Source: VAZQ01 sp045811525 (GTDB lineage: Bacteria > Pseudomonadota > Alphaproteobacteria > Rhizobiales > Xanthobacteraceae). Taken from it: 64,000 nt of DNA. The DNA lies in NCBI GenBank assembly GCA_045811525.1, contig JBJMTV010000015.1:62001-126000 (forward strand). Reading direction: 5' to 3'. The translations under genes and the position numbers were made by a program. Each line of letters starts with the position of its first letter. The first letter of the stretch is position 1. Below the pieces are notes generated by a model that was not told the DNA's origin, ran no database searches, and saw only the letters and a program-made list of their open reading frames with translations. Shown in pieces: positions 46,103 to 54,163 of this stretch.

Positions 46103-47274
46103 CGCCGTCCAAACCAGACCACAGCCCCCACCATCACGAGAAGGGCCCCGCCGATCAGAGCGATCCCCACAATGCCCCAGATGGTTGAGGTCGTGACCTG
46201 CACGCGAAAGTTTTGCGAAGCGGATTCGCCGCGCGCCTGGGCACGCATGGTTGCCTGATAATCGCCGGCCACCGCCTTTTCCGACGGCGTGACCTGGGCC
46301 TTCACTTCCTTGGTCTCGTTGGGGGCAATACGGTCAACCGCTTTCGGGTCGAAGTTTATTTTCCAGCCGGGCGGCACGGTCCCGGACAGCTCGATCTGCT
46401 CGGCGGCAGCCGTACCTGAATTGGTGAGGATCACCGGCACGGATTCCTCCTTACCGGCGGAGGCCCGCGTGCTGAGCACGCCCTCGCGTCCGGAAATATC
46501 GATCTTCGGCTGACCGGTAATGTCGACAACCAGGTCGGCGCTGGCGGTGGCGTCCTCGGCAGTCACCTTCGCCGCAATCTTGTATTTGTTGGCAGCGACG
46601 GTATTTGGCGGCTTTATTTTGAGCTTCACATCCTTCGACTGACCAGGATCAAGCGGCAGTGCGTTCAGTTCCTGGCTGCCGTACTGCTCGGTGAAAGTCG
46701 CGTCGAAAAATTGCGGTGCTGTGGCGGCAAGGCTGGCAACCACCTTCTTCGGACTGTCATTCTTGATTGCGAGCTGAAATTCGAAGTTCGACTTTGAGGT
46801 GCCGCGTAATTCGGGGAGCTGGGGCGTGAGAGTAAGTTTCGCCGGCAGGTCAGTCGCAAGCTTCACTTCAACGGGGAGCGTCACGTTGTTATTTGCTCCT
46901 TGTGCGGCAACCGTCAGACTGGTGGTGCCGATCGGAGCTTCTTTCGGCACTTCGAGCCGCAACTCCAGAGCAACGCTGGCGTTCGTTGCTGCGAGGGCCG
47001 CGCCGACTGGCTGACCTCCACCAATCAGGTTAGCTGTCCAGCCGTTGGGAACGCCCGTGACCGACAACGCCACCCGCTCAGGCGGGAGACCATAGTTCTG
47101 CAGTTTCAGATTGATGGTGGACGTGGAGCCCGGCCTGAGCGTGACGGAAGGGTAATCTGTGAGCAGGAACAGGCCTTTAACGTCGTTCTTGGCTTCCTCC
47201 GCCGTTGCAGCGCTGCAATGGACAATCAGGGCCGTGAGCACAGCCGAAAGCAAAGCGACAAGACGGTATCGCAT
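46099..47274 (-). CDS. NEW3-domain membrane-anchored extracytoplasmic protein
   Basis: 391-residue precursor with an N-terminal signal peptide (residues 1-25). The body consists of repeated beta-sandwich NEW3-type domains (COG1470) with LNLKLQNYG-type segments, GVPNGWTANL, VPPGWKINFDP and the NETKEVKAQVTPSE turn. A C-terminal helix (TIWGIVGIALIGGALLVM) anchors it. No cysteine pair. First gene of the three-gene operon with an ABC ATPase and permease, so it is the extracytoplasmic component of a transporter or maturation system. Cargo unknown. Confidence 0.9.
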   Translation of the reverse strand: MRYRLVALLSAVLTALIVHCSAATAEEAKNDVKGLFLLTDYPSVTLRPGSTSTINLKLQNYGLPPERVALSVTGVPNGWTANLIGGGQPVGAALAATNASVALELRLEVPKEAPIGTTSLTVAAQGANNNVTLPVEVKLATDLPAKLTLTPQLPELRGTSKSNFEFQLAIKNDSPKKVVASLAATAPQFFDATFTEQYGSQELNALPLDPGQSKDVKLKIKPPNTVAANKYKIAAKVTAEDATASADLVVDITGQPKIDISGREGVLSTRASAGKEESVPVILTNSGTAAAEQIELSGTVPPGWKINFDPKAVDRIAPNETKEVKAQVTPSEKAVAGDYQATMRAQARGESASQNFRVQVTTSTIWGIVGIALIGGALLVMVGAVVWFGRR

Positions 47275-47593
47275 GATGACACTCCAGAAAGCTGAAGCAG
47301 GAAAATCCCGCCGTTGAAATCACCCCTCCCCCGGCTGCACCCGGAAAAGAAGGGCCGCTTCGGGCTGGCGTTGTATTTCTTTCGTTCCGCCATGGGAATC
47401 AAGGCCTTCTTCACATTTTTTGGAGGCCTCGGTGCCGCAGTCGCTTTGGAATCCGGGTCATGCAGAACGATGACCTGCTCCTCCCGGCGAATTCCGTCAG
47501 TCTTCGTGCCGAACGAGGGCGCAAGCACCATCACAATCTGTTCGTGCAGACGACGAGCGTCGCTCTGACGACGGACGTCAAAGTCCTGGTTTA
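47275..47593 (-). other. Region with a weak minus-strand open frame
   Basis: 319 bases between the rhodanese gene and the NEW3-operon. A minus-strand frame starts with TTG 47597 and runs to 47226, overlapping the beginning of the NEW3 gene in another frame, giving LHEQIVMVLAP and LHDPDSKATAA. Composition is partly plausible in its first half and poor later. I cannot tell a real small gene from chance. The NEW3 operon promoter must also be here. Confidence 0.25.
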
Positions 47594-47992
47594 TCAAAGT
47601 CCCGTTTGAACCGGCCCACCAGCAGCCTTCCAGGCGCCAAAGCCTCCGGCGATATGCGCGACTGGGCGCAGTCCCATGCGCTGGGCTGTTTCGGCGGCCA
47701 GGGCGGAGCGTTGACCCCCAGCGCAGAAGAACACGAAGCGCTTGTCCTGTGCGAATACCTCCTTGTGATACTTGCTCTGCGGATCAATCCAAAACTCCAG
47801 CATCCCGCGCGGACAATGGAACGCGTCCGGAATGCGCCCTTCACGATTGAGCTCACGGATGTCCCGCAGATCAACCAGCACGACGTCATTGCGTCCGTGC
47901 AGGGCAATCGCCTCGTCGGCTGTCAGCGAGGCGACCGCGCGGTCGGCGGCTTCAACCATCGACTTGACGTGGACCGTGATGTTCTGAGGCAT
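47594..47992 (-). CDS. Rhodanese-like domain protein
   Basis: 132-residue single rhodanese domain. VVLVDLRDIRELNREGRIP forms the first half, and the active-site cysteine lies in FFCAGGQRSALAA (C-x-x-G-x-x-S). Followed by HIAGGFGAWKAAGGPV. Cytosolic, no signal. The start ATG 47992 gives the typical length; an earlier frame to 48028 is not needed. Sulfur transfer is inferred; the partner is not evident from the context. Confidence 0.92.
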   Translation of the reverse strand: MPQNITVHVKSMVEAADRAVASLTADEAIALHGRNDVVLVDLRDIRELNREGRIPDAFHCPRGMLEFWIDPQSKYHKEVFAQDKRFVFFCAGGQRSALAAETAQRMGLRPVAHIAGGFGAWKAAGGPVQTGL

Positions 47993-48149
47993 GGCTCTTG
48001 TCTGGCGCGCTTGAGGATCGGCTTGCACGCAGATCTAATGAAGCGAGCTGCGCATGTCATCGCGAGCTGATGGCGAGCGAGCTACGCCAGGAGGCGGCGA
48101 CACTCGCAGCAGCCACGAGGAGAGCACTCCCACTCCTGCGCCAGTCACT

Positions 48150-48947
48150 TTACGGCTCGGGAAACAACGCGGAGCTCTTGCCAGTGATCCAATAGACCGC
48201 GAGGCCCACCCACTCGCGGACGGCGGTATCGCTCCTGCGCAGTCCATCTCCCACCGTGGCAAACGGGCGCAGCACATCTTGCGCGCCCGCCGTCCGCCAG
48301 TCCACTGGATACGCTTCAATGGGAAACCCGGCCTTGCGGAAGACGGCCACTGAACGTGGCATATGATAGGCCGAGGTCACGAGCAGCCATCTCTCGCTAG
48401 CCTTTGGCTGCGCGATGGCCTTGGAGAAAATAGCATTCTCCTCGGTATTCCGGGAGCGCTGCTCCAATAGGATGCGCTCCGGTGCGATTCCGAGGCTCTC
48501 GAAGGCGCGTTTGGCAAAATCAGCCTCGATCGGCTCATCCAACAAGAGTGCAGCACTACCCCCGCTGAACACGATCCGAAGCTCTGGGTATCGTCTGGCG
48601 AGCTCGGCCGCGACGGTGATGCGTTCGGCAGCCTCGTTCAGCGCGACATCATTGCGCGCCGCGGAGACATGCGGCGAGATAACCCCGCCGAGCACAACGG
48701 CTCCGGCGGGCACACCGCCCGGCCCCGCGTCCCAGGGCGGAAAACGCTGTTCGAGCGGAATAATCAGGGCATTTCCGATGGGCGTGAGGCCGAGGATAAG
48801 CAGTGACCCCAGAGCCGCAAACGCGAGATATCGTCCAGTGCGCGCCAGCTTCGTGCGCAGCAATAGCACCCCAAATAGCCCGATCGCGGCGATCAGGTTG
48901 GAGGGAACGGCAAAGAAGCCGACGATTTTCGAAGCGGCGAAGAACAT
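48150..48947 (-). CDS. YdcF family (DUF218) membrane protein
   Basis: 265-residue protein with two N-terminal hydrophobic helices (about residues 10-32 and 40-57) followed by the DUF218 domain: AVVLGGVISPH, RYPELRIVFSGGSA, RILLEQRSRNTEENA and TSAYHMPRS. Homologues include ElyC/SanA, linked to envelope polysaccharide or vancomycin tolerance. ATG 48947 is preferred. Alone between rhodanese and RraA-like genes. Confidence 0.9.
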   Translation of the reverse strand: MFFAASKIVGFFAVPSNLIAAIGLFGVLLLRTKLARTGRYLAFAALGSLLILGLTPIGNALIIPLEQRFPPWDAGPGGVPAGAVVLGGVISPHVSAARNDVALNEAAERITVAAELARRYPELRIVFSGGSAALLLDEPIEADFAKRAFESLGIAPERILLEQRSRNTEENAIFSKAIAQPKASERWLLVTSAYHMPRSVAVFRKAGFPIEAYPVDWRTAGAQDVLRPFATVGDGLRRSDTAVREWVGLAVYWITGKSSALFPEP

Positions 48948-49110
48948 GGCCCGTTCCCGTGCCCCGAACCAGATGCCCGCGCAGAGCGAGGTGCGCAATG
49001 GATTGCGAACTTCGCGTTCAAATTCACACTCATAACCGGATGAACTAAATATCGGCTACTGGTCTCCCATTCCAAAGTTCTGTGACCCACTTCGGAATCG
49101 GGAGCCGGCC

Positions 49111-49806
49111 CTACCCCTTCTTCGAAGCTTCGTAGCGGGCCCTCGCGTCCTCGTTCATCGGATAGAGCCCCGGAAGCTTTGCGCCGCGCTCGACTTCACG
49201 CATGGTCCAGCTCTCCAGGCGCTCATGCTCTGCACCTTGCTCAGCAACGAATCCGGCCAAGCTTTGCGGGATGACGACCACACCGTCGTCATCGCACACA
49301 ATGAGATCACCAGGAAGAATGGCGCATCCACCACAGCCGATCGGCTCTTGCCAGCCGACGAAGGTAAGCCCGTTGACGGAGGCCGGGGCAGCAACGCCGG
49401 CACACCAGACGGGCAGCTGCGTGTCCAAGACTCCCGCCTTGTCGCGCACGGCCCCGTCGGTAACGAGCGCAGCGACACTGCGTTTCACCATGCGCATGAT
49501 CAGGATGTCACCGAAAATTCCCGCTGTGGTGACCCCCATTGCATCGGCCACGGCGATGCACCCCTCCGGCATTTCCTCAATGGCTGCCCGCGTCGAAACG
49601 GGCTTCGCCCAGCTTTCCGGGGTGGCAAGATCCTCGCGCACGGGAATGAAACGAAGCGTGAAGGCCGGCCCCACCAACCGCCCCCGACCCGCAACAAGCG
49701 GTTGCGGGCCGTGCAGCCAGCAGCGCCGAATGCCTTTCTTGAGCAGCATCGTCGTAATGGTCGCGGTGGTGATGGTCCGAAGCGCGTTGCAGATGCCTGC
49801 AGTCAT
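49111..49806 (-). CDS. RraA-like / 4-carboxy-4-hydroxy-2-oxoadipate aldolase family protein
   Basis: 231-residue member of the RraA fold. The conserved middle reads AVADAMGVTTAGIFGDILIMRM, with VTDGAVRD and a later GCGGCAILPGDLIVCDDDGVVVIP. The GD(x)xxxR-D triad fits metal-dependent HMG/CHA aldolases more than true RNase E regulators; the name ribonuclease activity regulator is often misapplied here. It precedes two aldo/keto reductases on the same strand, which favours a catabolic role. Confidence 0.88.
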   Translation of the reverse strand: MTAGICNALRTITTATITTMLLKKGIRRCWLHGPQPLVAGRGRLVGPAFTLRFIPVREDLATPESWAKPVSTRAAIEEMPEGCIAVADAMGVTTAGIFGDILIMRMVKRSVAALVTDGAVRDKAGVLDTQLPVWCAGVAAPASVNGLTFVGWQEPIGCGGCAILPGDLIVCDDDGVVVIPQSLAGFVAEQGAEHERLESWTMREVERGAKLPGLYPMNEDARARYEASKKG

Positions 49807-49882
49807 AGCGGCTTCTCAGTGCCCCCGGTGTTCAAGCGATGAACCGCTGAGGCAGTCGGTCGCCCCGCACGCGCGTTGCGCC

Positions 49883-50707
49883 CTAATCCCATTGTGGCAA
49901 GCCTGAGTAGCTGTAATCGACCACCCGGCCCTCGCGACTCCGCAAGGCGGAGATCTGGGCCATCTCTGCCTCGGTAAGAACGAAATCGAATATGGCCAAG
50001 TTCTCCGACAGACGCTCGGGCCGACTGGTGCGCGGGATCACGGCGATCTCCTGCTGCACCAAGTACCGCAGGCCCACTTGCGCCGCTGTCTTCCCATGTG
50101 CCTCTCCGATGCGCGCGAGCACACGATTGTCCTTCGCTGCACCACGCGCGATGGGACTGTAGGCCACCACCGCCATCCCCAACTCGCGACATGCCGCAAT
50201 GACTTTTGTCTGATCGAGGAAGGCGTGCACCTCCACCTGGTTGCAGACCAAGGGCTCCTTGGCAACCGCAACAGCTTCTTTTAACAGCGCGACCGTGAAG
50301 TTCGACACGCCGATATGACGCGCCAAGCCGAGCTGCTTCACCTTACCGAGTGCGCCGAGCGTCTCGGCCAACGGAATCTGCGGATTGGGCCAGTGCAGCA
50401 GGAGAAGATCGATCTGCGCGAGGCCGAGTCGTGAGAGGCTCTCGTTGGCAGTCCGCTCGAGGTCGCGCGCTGCAAAATGCGAGGGCCAAACCTTGGTGGT
50501 GATGAACACCTGTTCGCGACGGAGCCCAGACGCGCGGAGGCCCTCGCCCACCTCACGCTCATTATCGTACATTTCAGCAGTATCTAGGTGGCGGTAGCCA
50601 AGCCGCAGCGCCTCTTCGACCAGCCGTGTACAAGAGCGCCCGCGCAGGTCCCAGGTGCCGAGACCGACGAGTGGAATGCGGGCGCCCTTTACGTCAATTG
50701 ATTGCAT
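49883..50707 (-). CDS. Aldo/keto reductase (copy 1)
   Basis: 274-residue NADPH-dependent carbonyl reductase. Catalytic tetrad: Asp and Tyr in RHLDTAEMYDNE, Lys in FITTKVW, His in LLLLHWP. The C-terminal cofactor site IPRTSRPERLSEN reads as AKR5-like. It is about 45-50 percent similar by eye to the neighbouring copy, so the pair is a tandem duplication that has diverged. ATG 50707 starts it directly after the preceding gene, with a gap of about 67 bases. Confidence 0.93.
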   Translation of the reverse strand: MQSIDVKGARIPLVGLGTWDLRGRSCTRLVEEALRLGYRHLDTAEMYDNEREVGEGLRASGLRREQVFITTKVWPSHFAARDLERTANESLSRLGLAQIDLLLLHWPNPQIPLAETLGALGKVKQLGLARHIGVSNFTVALLKEAVAVAKEPLVCNQVEVHAFLDQTKVIAACRELGMAVVAYSPIARGAAKDNRVLARIGEAHGKTAAQVGLRYLVQQEIAVIPRTSRPERLSENLAIFDFVLTEAEMAQISALRSREGRVVDYSYSGLPQWD

Positions 50708-50774
50708 AGCGAGCTCGCGACGAGATCGAGTAACAACGTGCACGCGCCATTGCAGCAGAAGGCGGCGGCGCGCA

Positions 50775-51608
50775 TCAGCTATCCCATTGCGGCGCGTGCG
50801 GCGGATTGACGACGCGGCCATCGCGACCCTTCAGCTTGCCGATCTCAGCCATGTCAGCCTCGCTCAACTTGAAGTCGAAGACCGCAAGATTTGCCGCGAG
50901 ATGCTGGGGGTTGGCGGTGCGCGGGATCGGAACGATGCCTTGCTGCACGAGGTAGCGCAGGGCCACTTGCGACGCGCTCTTGACGTGCGTCTTACCGATG
51001 GAAGCGAGCCCCTCGTTGCCTGGCACCTTGCCGCGCGCCAGGGGGCAATAGGCTGTCACAGCGAGGCCATAGCGGTGACATGCCGCGACGACCTTCTGCT
51101 GATCGAGGAAGGGGTGCACCTCGATTTGATTCGTGACCAAGGGCTCGCTGGCCGTCTGTACGGCCTGCGAGAGCAACGTGGTGGTGAAGTTCGCGACGCC
51201 GATATGCTTGGCTCTTCCGTCGCGCTTGGCCTTGCACAGGACACCCAGCGTCTCGGTCAGCGGCACCTGTGGGTTGGGCCAATGAATGAGCAGGAGGTCC
51301 ACCCACGGCAGGCCCAGCTTTTTCAGGCTCTCATCGAACGAGCGTTGAAAATCATCGGCGGCGAGCTTGTCCTGGTAAACCTTGGTCGTGACAAAAACGT
51401 CCTCGCGCTTCACTCCCGCTTCTGCGAAGCCTTCGCGCAAGCCCTCCCCGACCTCGCTCTCATTGCCGTAACGCTCCGCGGTATCAACGTGGCGATAGCC
51501 CAACCGGATTGCGGTTTTTACCGCCTCCACGCACACGTCACCTTTAAGAGTCATGGTTCCGAGACCCAGCGCCGGGATCTTGGCCCCGTTCGCCTCGACG
51601 ACTTCCAT
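50775..51608 (-). CDS. Aldo/keto reductase (copy 2)
   Basis: 277-residue reductase with the same tetrad: RHVDTAERYGNE (Asp, Tyr), VTTKVY (Lys), LLLIHWP (His). The C-terminal IPRTANPQHLAAN binds the 2'-phosphate of NADPH. It is upstream of copy 1 on the same strand; both have conserved NQ(I/V)EVH(A/P)FLDQ. Substrate unknown. The paralog pair with the RraA-like gene may act in one sugar- or keto-acid pathway. Confidence 0.93.
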   Translation of the reverse strand: MEVVEANGAKIPALGLGTMTLKGDVCVEAVKTAIRLGYRHVDTAERYGNESEVGEGLREGFAEAGVKREDVFVTTKVYQDKLAADDFQRSFDESLKKLGLPWVDLLLIHWPNPQVPLTETLGVLCKAKRDGRAKHIGVANFTTTLLSQAVQTASEPLVTNQIEVHPFLDQQKVVAACHRYGLAVTAYCPLARGKVPGNEGLASIGKTHVKSASQVALRYLVQQGIVPIPRTANPQHLAANLAVFDFKLSEADMAEIGKLKGRDGRVVNPPHAPQWDS

Positions 51609-51736
51609 GCAACTCTCCCTGAGCAGACGAGCTCGGCGTCACCAGTGCTTACGGCGCGACCCAATCATCAAATGGCAGGCTGCGGCCATCAAGCCCTAAT
51701 TCGCGCCTGCGCGATCTGCTGCCCGGAAAGGCAACC

Positions 51737-52123
51737 TCAGGGCGTATCGTCGGGGATCTGAGGTGCGGGGTCTGGTCGAAGCGCGGCGAAGGCGAGGTCG
51801 GGCGCCTTCTCGATCACCTTGAGCAACGCGCGGGCCGGGCCGCGCGGTGAACGCTTGCCTTGTTCCCAGTTACGAACGGTCTCGATGGGGACTCCGATCC
51901 GGGCGGCAAACTCAGCCTGCGTGAGCTTGGTACGAGCACGCACCCCACGGGCGTAGGCTGCATCAGGCCGCGCGCCCGCCTCGCTTGATCCCCGCTCGCC
52001 ATCAGCAGCGGATGCGCGAGTGAAGCCTGATCCCTCGGGAGCAAGCGTGCGCTCCGTCCCATCAGGGAGAAGCTCCACAATTCGGCCATCAGCTTTCAAT
52101 CTCACCCGCAGCATGGTGGCCAT
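51737..52123 (-). CDS. XRE-type helix-turn-helix regulator
   Basis: 128-residue protein. The first 55 residues include GRIVELLPDGTERTLAP, a short N-terminal domain with a hydrophobic start. The C-terminal half has an XRE HTH: LTQAEFAARIGVPIETVRNWEQGKRSPRG. This arrangement looks like an antitoxin or repressor of the HigA/MqsA group, but no toxin gene lies next to it. ATG 52123 or 52114 could be used; neither has a strong ribosome site. The GGDEF-EAL gene lies upstream by about 60 bases. Confidence 0.72.
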   Translation of the reverse strand: MATMLRVRLKADGRIVELLPDGTERTLAPEGSGFTRASAADGERGSSEAGARPDAAYARGVRARTKLTQAEFAARIGVPIETVRNWEQGKRSPRGPARALLKVIEKAPDLAFAALRPDPAPQIPDDTP

Positions 52124-52181
52124 AGCCGTATGTGATTCCCTCCTTGGGGCCAAGCGATGTGCTCGCATTCAGGCGCGATGC

Positions 52182-54002
52182 TCACCCGTTCGCCATGAGA
52201 AGAGGCACATCGAGGGGCGCGCTTCGCCTTGCGAACAGCCTATCGATTGCTTCTCGCGCGCTCGGTTTGGCAAACAGATATCCTTGCATCTCGTTACAGC
52301 CGGCGAGCGTCAAGAGAACGCGCTGCTCCTCGGTTTCTACCCCCTCCATCACGACGCCCATCCCGAGTGCACGACCGAGTGCGACGATCGCCTGGATGAT
52401 CACGCCCCCATTGGCGGAGCGACCAAGGGCGGCGACGAAGCTGCGATCCACCTTCAGCCGGTCGAAGGGGAGCGTCTGCAAATAGCTCAAACTCGAATAG
52501 CCCGAGCCAAAATCATCCAGCGCGAGGCGCACGCCCAGAGCACGCATCTCGAGCAGGCGTTCGGTCATTTCCTCGCGGTCCTCGATCAACACATTTTCCG
52601 TCATCTCCAAGACAAGCCGCGACGGGTCCATCGCACTGTCTCGCAAGGCACTGGCCAGTGTCTCGATGAAACACCGGTCACGGACCTGCACGGGCGAGAT
52701 ATTGACCGACACATAGATGTGAGGCCATCGCGCAGCGTCGGCAAGCGCGCGTCGCAATACGAATTCCCCGAGTCGATCCATTAAGCCTGCATCTTCGACG
52801 ATCGGTACGAACAGCGAAGGCGGAATCTGCCCGCGCAACGGATGGCTCCAACGCAACAGGGCCTCCACTCCGGACACCTTTCCGTTCTCCGCCTGCACGA
52901 TCGGCTGGTAATGCAGGTCGAATTCACGTGCGGCGAGCGCGCGAGCGGCCTCGCGCTTGATGAAGCGCTGCTCCTGAAATTCCGCCTCCATCTCGGCACT
53001 TGCCTTGCCGATGCGGCCGCGGCCACGTCGCTTGGCTGTACGCAATGCCAAATGAGCACGTCGAAATAGCTCATCGCGATCCGTCCCGTCGCGCGGAGCG
53101 AGAGCGACGCCGATCGTGGCGCTCACCTGAACGAGCCGGTCGATCCAATGGGGGCGCGCAAGTGCCGCTGCTGCAGATTCGATGGCCCGGACCATGAGAT
53201 CCACATCAGCGCGGACCAGCATAATGGCGAATCCATCGCTATCGAGACGTCCGATCACGGAATCCCGTGGCAAGACCTCGCTCAGGCGCTTGCCGATCTG
53301 AGCCAGCACTGCGTCGCCTGCGGCATAGCCCATCGCGTCATTCACCTCGTCAAAAGCATCGAGGTCGAGCACTGCCAAAGCAAGCACCTGCGACTCCTTG
53401 CGCCCGGCGAGGGCCTGGTCGAGCCGTGCGAAGAAATGGCTTCGATTGGGAAGACCCGTCACAGGGTCCTCGAACTCAAGCTTGTCCATTTGGTTCGCGT
53501 GGCTGGCCAGGAGCACGTTGAGGCGTTGGACTTGGCGGATGGCGAGTGCCGCGAAACCAACCAACGCGAAGCCCGCGAGGCTCGCGAACGGCAACAGCTT
53601 GCGGACCATGCTGGAGGCGGGGCGTTCCTGCTCCCAGCTGAACCAGCCGGCAATACGGCCGTTTCCGTCCATGATTGATTGCACTTGACGCCCGCTCTGG
53701 ACGGGCTCTTGCTCGAAGCGGAGACCCTTGAGCGCGGAGGCGCGCTCAAGGAACGCCATCACTTTGGTGTCTGCTCGTTCGATGTCGGGAGTTAGGACCT
53801 GCAGGGCCTCGATAGCGTTGGCGAGGGCCTGGCGCCCTTCGGCTTCAAGGTGATCGTCTGCTTGGACCGCCAAAACATGGGCAAGGACGGTGCACAGCAC
53901 GATCGCCGCGAAGGCGAATAGAGCAAGAGCGGCGAGGAGGCGCAGCACCGCAGGTCCGGCGCCCTCTATCCGGAAAAGCCGCAATGCCCGTGGGCGAACC
54001 AC
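52182..54002 (-). CDS. Membrane-bound GGDEF-EAL protein, probably c-di-GMP phosphodiesterase
   Basis: 606-residue protein with two N-terminal hydrophobic helices (about residues 20-45 and 137-158) bracketing a periplasmic sensor of about 90 residues. The GGDEF domain starts DPVTGLPNR; its A-site is RLDSDGF instead of GGDEF, so cyclase activity should be absent. The EAL domain (from about residue 340) has EALLRWSHP, NISPVQ, DDFGSGYSSL, the Lys in RLKVDRSF, and EGVETEEQ, so it should hydrolyse c-di-GMP. Alone in its transcription unit; convergent neighbours are not present. Confidence 0.9.
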   Translation of the reverse strand: MVRPRALRLFRIEGAGPAVLRLLAALALFAFAAIVLCTVLAHVLAVQADDHLEAEGRQALANAIEALQVLTPDIERADTKVMAFLERASALKGLRFEQEPVQSGRQVQSIMDGNGRIAGWFSWEQERPASSMVRKLLPFASLAGFALVGFAALAIRQVQRLNVLLASHANQMDKLEFEDPVTGLPNRSHFFARLDQALAGRKESQVLALAVLDLDAFDEVNDAMGYAAGDAVLAQIGKRLSEVLPRDSVIGRLDSDGFAIMLVRADVDLMVRAIESAAAALARPHWIDRLVQVSATIGVALAPRDGTDRDELFRRAHLALRTAKRRGRGRIGKASAEMEAEFQEQRFIKREAARALAAREFDLHYQPIVQAENGKVSGVEALLRWSHPLRGQIPPSLFVPIVEDAGLMDRLGEFVLRRALADAARWPHIYVSVNISPVQVRDRCFIETLASALRDSAMDPSRLVLEMTENVLIEDREEMTERLLEMRALGVRLALDDFGSGYSSLSYLQTLPFDRLKVDRSFVAALGRSANGGVIIQAIVALGRALGMGVVMEGVETEEQRVLLTLAGCNEMQGYLFAKPSAREAIDRLFARRSAPLDVPLLMANG

Positions 54003-54163
54003 ACGCCTACCCCATCGCGAGCTTCTTGTCGAAAGGCGGCTTCCGCCTCGTTGGCCGTCGACGGAAGCTCCGGTTAGCCCTGATCAGTGAAGAGGATTGT
54101 ACGTCCCTGCGGTTAACAGGGAGTCACGGGCAAGCCGCACCTGCAAAAACTCTGCGGCGGCCC

